A stretch of 8,268 bases of DNA from Frankia sp. (GTDB lineage: Bacteria; Actinomycetota; Actinomycetes; Frankiales; Frankiaceae). Below, piece by piece: positions 4,879 through 8,268 of this stretch. The position numbers and the translations under genes were made by a program. The first letter of the stretch is position 1. Every line of letters begins with the position of its first letter. The notes below the pieces were generated by a model. That model had not been told where the DNA came from. It searched no databases and saw only the letters and a program-made list of their open reading frames with translations. The stretch spans positions 1 to 8,268 of the forward strand of contig JADGHD010000194.1 in assembly GCA_019689615.1 (NCBI GenBank), written 5' to 3'.

Positions 4879-6164
4879 GCCAGCACCTGCCCACCGCCCC
4901 CTACCGAGGCACCAGGGACTTCCTCCCTGGTGAGATGTCGGTGCGGCAGCAGGTGTTCCATCGGCTGTACGAGGTGATCGAGCGCTTCGGGTTCGTACGC
5001 TACGACGGCCCGATCCTGGAGTCGGCGGAGATCTACGAGGCCAAATCTGGCCGAGAGATCGCCGACCTTCAGCTGTACACGCTCACCGACCGGGGTGGCC
5101 GCCGTCTCGCGCTGCGGCCGGAGATGACCCCCTCGGTCGCCCGGATGATCGCCGCGAACGCCAACAAGCTCCAGTTCCCCGTCCGCTGGTACTGCCACGT
5201 CAACTGCCACCGCTACGAGCGACCCCAGCGCGGCCGGGTCCGTGAGCACTGGCAGATCAACGTCGACACCTTCGGGTCGGACAGCGCCAATGTCGAGATA
5301 GAGATCTTCGAGCTGATCCACGAGATGATGTCAGCCGTTGGGGCGACACGGGACATGTACGTTCTGCGCGCCAACGATCGCATTCTCCTCGAAGGAATAC
5401 TCACGGGAATCGTCGGCGTGCCGGCGGGCCGGCTGAAGGACGTGTCATCACTCATCGACCGCTGGGAGAAGTATCCCCGCGAGCAGCTCGCCGAGGATGG
5501 CGCCGGAATGGGCCTGTCCGACGAACAGTTCGGCCGCCTTGAGGCATCGCTCAAGGCAGGTGAGGAAATCCTGGGCGACCTGCCCGCCGAGGTCATCGAG
5601 CGTTCCCAGCTGGCGAAGATCCTCCAAAGTCCCGCGCGTGACCTAGTGACCTTCGACCCGCTGATCGTGCGCGCCTTCGAGTATTACACGTCGACCGTCT
5701 TCGAGGTGTTCGACCGTGACCCGGCAAATAACCGCTCGCTGTTCGGCGGCGGACGCTACAGCGACCTCGTCGGGCTCTTCTCCGACAAGCGCATCCCCGG
5801 ATTCGGATTCGGCATGGGCGACGTGACCCTGTTCGACTTCCTTGACACGCACGGCCTGCTGCCAAAGCCGCGCCCCGAAGCCGACGTCGCCGTCATCCCG
5901 ACCGACGAGTCGCTCTACGAAGCCGCACGAACCGTTGCCGGCCAGCTGCGCCAGGCCGGCCATCGCACCACCGTTCCGCTGGAGCCACGCAAGCTCGGCA
6001 AGGAACTCGGCCGAGCGGACAAGGCAGGCGCCTCGGCGGTGGTCATCGTGGGCCCCGAAGACTGGTCGGCGGGCAACGTGGTCGTGCGGCACCTCGTCAC
6101 AGGCGAGCAGCAGACCGTTAATGTCCCGTCCCTCCCGGACACGATACGCGACCTTCTCGCTTGA
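4875..6164 (+). CDS. hisS: Histidine--tRNA ligase, divergent type
   Basis: This class II synthetase charges tRNA-His with histidine using ATP, in the cytosol. The 429 residues span the full family length. Motif 1 lies around 37-54 (Pro46, Glu49). Motif 2 runs from LRPEMTPS (80-87) to RYERPQRGRVREHWQ (113-127), with Glu83, Thr85, Arg113 and Gln127 at the E. coli HisRS positions and Asp131 replacing Glu131. The histidine-specific loop is VRAFEYYTSTVFE (265-277), with the catalytic Arg at 266. Motif 3 is GGGRY (291-295) with GFGFGMGDVTL (309-319). The anticodon-binding domain covers about 335-429, so this is not the short HisZ regulator. It differs from the usual actinobacterial form, which has RPEGT, RGLDYY and a GxER motif 3, and it resembles HisRS types known from distant bacterial phyla. 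The GTG start has GGAGGAG (4864-4870) 4 nt upstream and overlaps the NTPase stop. It may be a second or acquired HisRS. Confidence 0.93.
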   Translation: MSQHLPTAPYRGTRDFLPGEMSVRQQVFHRLYEVIERFGFVRYDGPILESAEIYEAKSGREIADLQLYTLTDRGGRRLALRPEMTPSVARMIAANANKLQFPVRWYCHVNCHRYERPQRGRVREHWQINVDTFGSDSANVEIEIFELIHEMMSAVGATRDMYVLRANDRILLEGILTGIVGVPAGRLKDVSSLIDRWEKYPREQLAEDGAGMGLSDEQFGRLEASLKAGEEILGDLPAEVIERSQLAKILQSPARDLVTFDPLIVRAFEYYTSTVFEVFDRDPANNRSLFGGGRYSDLVGLFSDKRIPGFGFGMGDVTLFDFLDTHGLLPKPRPEADVAVIPTDESLYEAARTVAGQLRQAGHRTTVPLEPRKLGKELGRADKAGASAVVIVGPEDWSAGNVVVRHLVTGEQQTVNVPSLPDTIRDLLA

Positions 6165-6221
6165 CGAATCAAGGTTCCAATCCTCCGATGTCCGCCAGGA
6201 GCACGGCGCTGTCCCGGCCCG

Positions 6222-6263
6222 CGGCCCGGGCGCCGGAGCGACGCTCGGCTGACGCCCGGGTCG
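6222..6263. terminator. Stem-loop terminator candidate between convergent genes
   Basis: CGGCCCGGGCG (6222-6232) pairs with CGCCCGGGTCG (6253-6263) as an 11-bp stem with one G-T wobble. The 20-nt loop carries a small inner repeat, GAGCG/CGCTC (6236-6246). It starts 57 nt after the hisS stop and lies between hisS and the leftward SDR genes. No T-tract follows. The rest of 6165-6406 shows nothing else recognisable. Confidence 0.6.
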
Positions 6264-6406
6264 GGGCGACGTGTGTCACCGTGGGCACATGGGCCGAGGT
6301 CAGGACGCGCTCGTGGTGTCCGAATAGTCAGGCGCGATGACGACCGTGTTCGAGCGATCCGGTCGCCCACGTCTGGAGCCGGCCGCCGTTCGCCATGTGG
6401 GGAAAC

Positions 6407-7387
6407 TCACAGCACCACCTTCTGTAGCCACTCGACCGTGCGGCGCAGGGCGTCGTCGAGGCGCAGTGGGCGATAGCCGAGGCGGTCGGGGGTCAGTTCC
6501 CAGCGGAAGTAGGGCTGCGGGAACTGTCGCCGGGCCAGGGCGGCGAGGCTGGGGCCGATCTCGCGTTCCAGATCGGGATCGCTGTCGAGTTCGGCCGCGG
6601 TGATGTCGCGGACGCGGTTCGGGCTGCCGGCGATCTCCAGCGCGCGGTTGAGGAACTCGGCGGTGCTGGAGACGTCCTCGGGTGAGGCGAACGCGAGGTA
6701 CTTCTCGCCGCGCACGCCGCGTTCGAGCGCCGCGACCGCGCAGGCGGCGACGTCGTCGGCGTAGGACCACGGGATCGGGAAATGGATGGCCTGGGTGAGC
6801 TCGCCCTGCAGGGCGTGCACGATGCGAAGGTTGTAGCTGGGCGCTTCCATGGCCCGGTTCGGCACCGGCGACGGGCCGAAGGTGCCCCCCGGGATGACGA
6901 CGCAGGCGTCCAGGCCCTCCGCGGCCCGGCGCATGGTCTCCACGAACGCCGCCCGCTTGGTCACCGAATAGGGGTCGCCCGGTGGTTCGGGCAGCACCGG
7001 GGAGTGCTCGGTGAGCGGCTCGGTCTCGTAGTCGAAGTAGGTGGTGGTCCCCAGCGCGACGGTGCGCCTGGCGCCGATCCGCTCGGCCGCGTCGAGGACG
7101 TTGACCAGGCCTCCGGTGTTGACGCGCTGGTGCTCGGACATGTCCTGCGACGCGCCGCCGAGGACCGCCGCGGAGTGGATGACGTACTCGGCGTCGCCCG
7201 CCGCGTCGAGGACGTCGTTCGCGACCGTGATGTCGCCCTCGTGCAGGTGCACGCCCAACTCGGCTAACGGGCCGTGCTCGCTGCCTGGCCGGACCAGTGC
7301 CCGGACCTCGTGGCCGTCCTCGTGCAGGCGGCGGCAGATGTTCGCGCCGATCAGACCGGTGGCCCCGGTGATGAAGACAGTGCTCAC
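6407..7387 (-). CDS. Extended SDR: NAD-dependent epimerase/dehydratase family
   Basis: The 326-residue protein starts at GTG 7385-7387, with AAGGA 5 nt upstream. The open frame continues far upstream only as a shadow of the next gene. The Rossmann fold shows VFITGATGLIGANI (4-17, GxxGxxG at 8-14), a strand ending EVRALVR (27-33), GDIT (51-54) and HSAAV (71-75). The catalytic residues are Thr114/Thr115 in LGTTTYF and the Y-x3-K pair Tyr140/Lys144 (PYSVTK). The second half carries a substrate-binding lobe (GTFGPS at 168-173, PWSYADDVA at 206-214), as in dihydroflavonol-reductase and UDP-sugar-epimerase relatives. The family is sure; the substrate (sugar nucleotide, steroid or polyketide-like ketone) cannot be told. 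The Arg30 and Arg33 pair after beta-2 would allow NADP. It follows a FabG-like SDR by 74 nt on the same strand and is probably in its operon. Confidence 0.9.
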   Translation of the reverse strand: MSTVFITGATGLIGANICRRLHEDGHEVRALVRPGSEHGPLAELGVHLHEGDITVANDVLDAAGDAEYVIHSAAVLGGASQDMSEHQRVNTGGLVNVLDAAERIGARRTVALGTTTYFDYETEPLTEHSPVLPEPPGDPYSVTKRAAFVETMRRAAEGLDACVVIPGGTFGPSPVPNRAMEAPSYNLRIVHALQGELTQAIHFPIPWSYADDVAACAVAALERGVRGEKYLAFASPEDVSSTAEFLNRALEIAGSPNRVRDITAAELDSDPDLEREIGPSLAALARRQFPQPYFRWELTPDRLGYRPLRLDDALRRTVEWLQKVVL

Positions 7388-7433
7388 GGTGTTCCTTTCC
7401 AGCGGGGGTGCGGAACCGAGGGCAGCAGGAGGG

Positions 7434-7450
7434 CGGTGGCCGGGCCACCG
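7434..7450 (-). promoter_or_regulatory. Hairpin between the two SDR genes
   Basis: CGGTGGC (7434-7440) and GCCACCG (7444-7450) are exact inverted arms with a 3-nt loop. It starts 11 nt after the upstream SDR stop, in the 74-nt gap. It may be a partial terminator or an mRNA processing or stability element that sets different levels of the two products. No promoter was seen between it and the next gene. Confidence 0.4.
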
Positions 7451-7461
7451 GCAAGCCCGCG

Positions 7462-8262
7462 CTACACGGTCAGCCAGCCGCCGTCGACGGGCAGCGTGGT
7501 GCCGGTGACGAAGCCGGCGGCGTCCGAGGCGAGGAACACGGCCACCGTCGCGACGTCGTCGGGGCGGCCGAACCGGCCGAGCGGGATGCGGCTGTTGGCC
7601 CCGGCCAGCGCGGCGGCGGCCTGCTTGTCCGACGCCTCGGTGGCCGCGCGCATCGCCGCGCCGCTGTCGGTCTCGATGGCTCCGGGCGCGATCGCGTTGA
7701 CCCGGATCCCGTCGGCGGCCAGCGCCGCGGCCGCGCGGATCGTGAAGCTCGTGACCGCGCCCTTCGATGCCCCGTAGACCACGAGGCCCGGGTGCGCGCC
7801 GCGGACCGCGCCCATCGAGCCGATATTCACGATGGCGCCGCCGCGCCCCTGGGCCTTCATCTGCCGGGCGACTGCCTGCGTGGTGAGGATCAGGCCCTCG
7901 ACGTTGACGCGCAGCACCCGCTGGATGAACTCCGCCGTGACGCTCTCGAACGGCGCGGCCGGATAGATCGCGGCGTTGTTCACGAGGATGTCCACCGCGC
8001 CGAAGGCGGTGACACAGCACGCGACCATGCGGTCGATGTCCGCGGGCACGGCGATGTCGCCCGCGAATGCCGCGATCTTCCCGGGCGCGATGACGAGCTC
8101 GAGTTCGGCCACGGCCTTGTTCGCGCCCTCCTCGTCGAGGTCCGCGACGAGGACGTGCGCGCCGGCCTCACGCAGCCGGCTGGCGCAGGCGAAGCCGATC
8201 CCCCGCGCCGCCCCGGTGACGATCGCGGCCCGACCCGTCAGGTCGAACGGCCCCCAGCTCAT
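7462..8262 (-). CDS. Classical SDR-family oxidoreductase (FabG-like)
   Basis: The 266-residue protein shows a complete classical short-chain dehydrogenase set. The nucleotide loop is TGAARGIG (16-23). An acidic residue ends beta-2 (Asp41 in VADLD), which favours NAD(H) over NADP(H). Further motifs are GDI (68-70), NNAA (95-98) and Asn120. The catalytic Ser149 is followed by Tyr163-Ala-Ser-Lys167-like YGASK (163-167), then IRVNAIAPG (186-194) and the C-terminal FVTGTTLPVDGGW (251-263). It should oxidise a secondary alcohol or reduce a ketone; the substrate is not deducible. ATG 8260-8262 lies 6 nt from the window edge behind GGTGGG, so the start fits a typical N-terminus (FDLTGRAAIVTG), but the ribosome site cannot be fully judged. 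It is upstream of, and probably co-transcribed with, the extended SDR at 6407-7387. Confidence 0.93.
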   Translation of the reverse strand: MSWGPFDLTGRAAIVTGAARGIGFACASRLREAGAHVLVADLDEEGANKAVAELELVIAPGKIAAFAGDIAVPADIDRMVACCVTAFGAVDILVNNAAIYPAAPFESVTAEFIQRVLRVNVEGLILTTQAVARQMKAQGRGGAIVNIGSMGAVRGAHPGLVVYGASKGAVTSFTIRAAAALAADGIRVNAIAPGAIETDSGAAMRAATEASDKQAAAALAGANSRIPLGRFGRPDDVATVAVFLASDAAGFVTGTTLPVDGGWLTV

Positions 8263-8268
8263 CCCACC

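Noticed and set aside
4875..6164. HisZ regulatory subunit instead of HisRS
   Set aside because: HisZ lacks the C-terminal anticodon-binding domain and catalytic residues, both of which are present here.
7388..8020. Upstream extension of the extended SDR frame into the FabG-like gene
   Set aside because: The extra sequence is Arg/Gly/Pro-rich shadow. The Rossmann N-terminus and a good ribosome site place the start at 7387.

Overview
The window is GC-rich throughout, with strong G/C bias at third codon positions, frequent GTG starts and T-tract-less hairpin terminators. This points to a high-GC actinobacterium. A Frankia-like or related soil actinomycete is plausible, but nothing in the window fixes the genus. 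It holds seven protein genes in four transcription blocks. I see no tRNA, rRNA, CRISPR array, insertion sequence or integrase.

Left part (1-3990). The 3' end of a small membrane protein with a C-terminal SHOCT domain runs rightward. It converges on a leftward three-gene operon, and a perfect 13-bp stem-loop terminator separates the two. In transcription order the operon encodes a DUF4956 multi-pass membrane protein, a VTC-type polyphosphate polymerase-like protein of the triphosphate tunnel fold, and a large secreted lipoprotein. The lipoprotein has a Cthe_2159-like beta-helix (carbohydrate-binding domain) with a proline/glycine pentapeptide-repeat insert. The first two genes overlap at ATGA and the third follows after 25 nt, so co-expression is likely. 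A good sigma-70-type promoter at about 3991-4019, overlapped by an inverted repeat, could drive the operon through a leader of roughly 190 nt. The likely picture is a cytosolic tunnel enzyme, a membrane partner and a surface-anchored polymer-binding lipoprotein acting together. The real chemistry is unknown.

Middle (4100-6164). A rightward gene pair overlaps at GTGA. The first gene is a P-loop NTPase (AAA_28/NadR-kinase-like) whose N-terminus looks damaged or frameshifted: the beta-strand that should precede the Walker A loop is absent. The second is a full-length but divergent histidyl-tRNA synthetase. Its signature motifs differ from the usual actinobacterial enzyme, which suggests an acquired or second HisRS. 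Translational coupling of a small NTPase to a non-canonical HisRS is the most unusual gene association here.

Right part (6165-8268). A 242-nt convergent intergenic stretch contains a strong hairpin. It is followed by two leftward NAD(P)-dependent oxidoreductases: a classical FabG-like SDR upstream and an extended SDR (epimerase/dehydratase/reductase type) downstream, 74 nt apart. They are probably co-transcribed parts of a catabolic or secondary-metabolic pathway that continues beyond the window.
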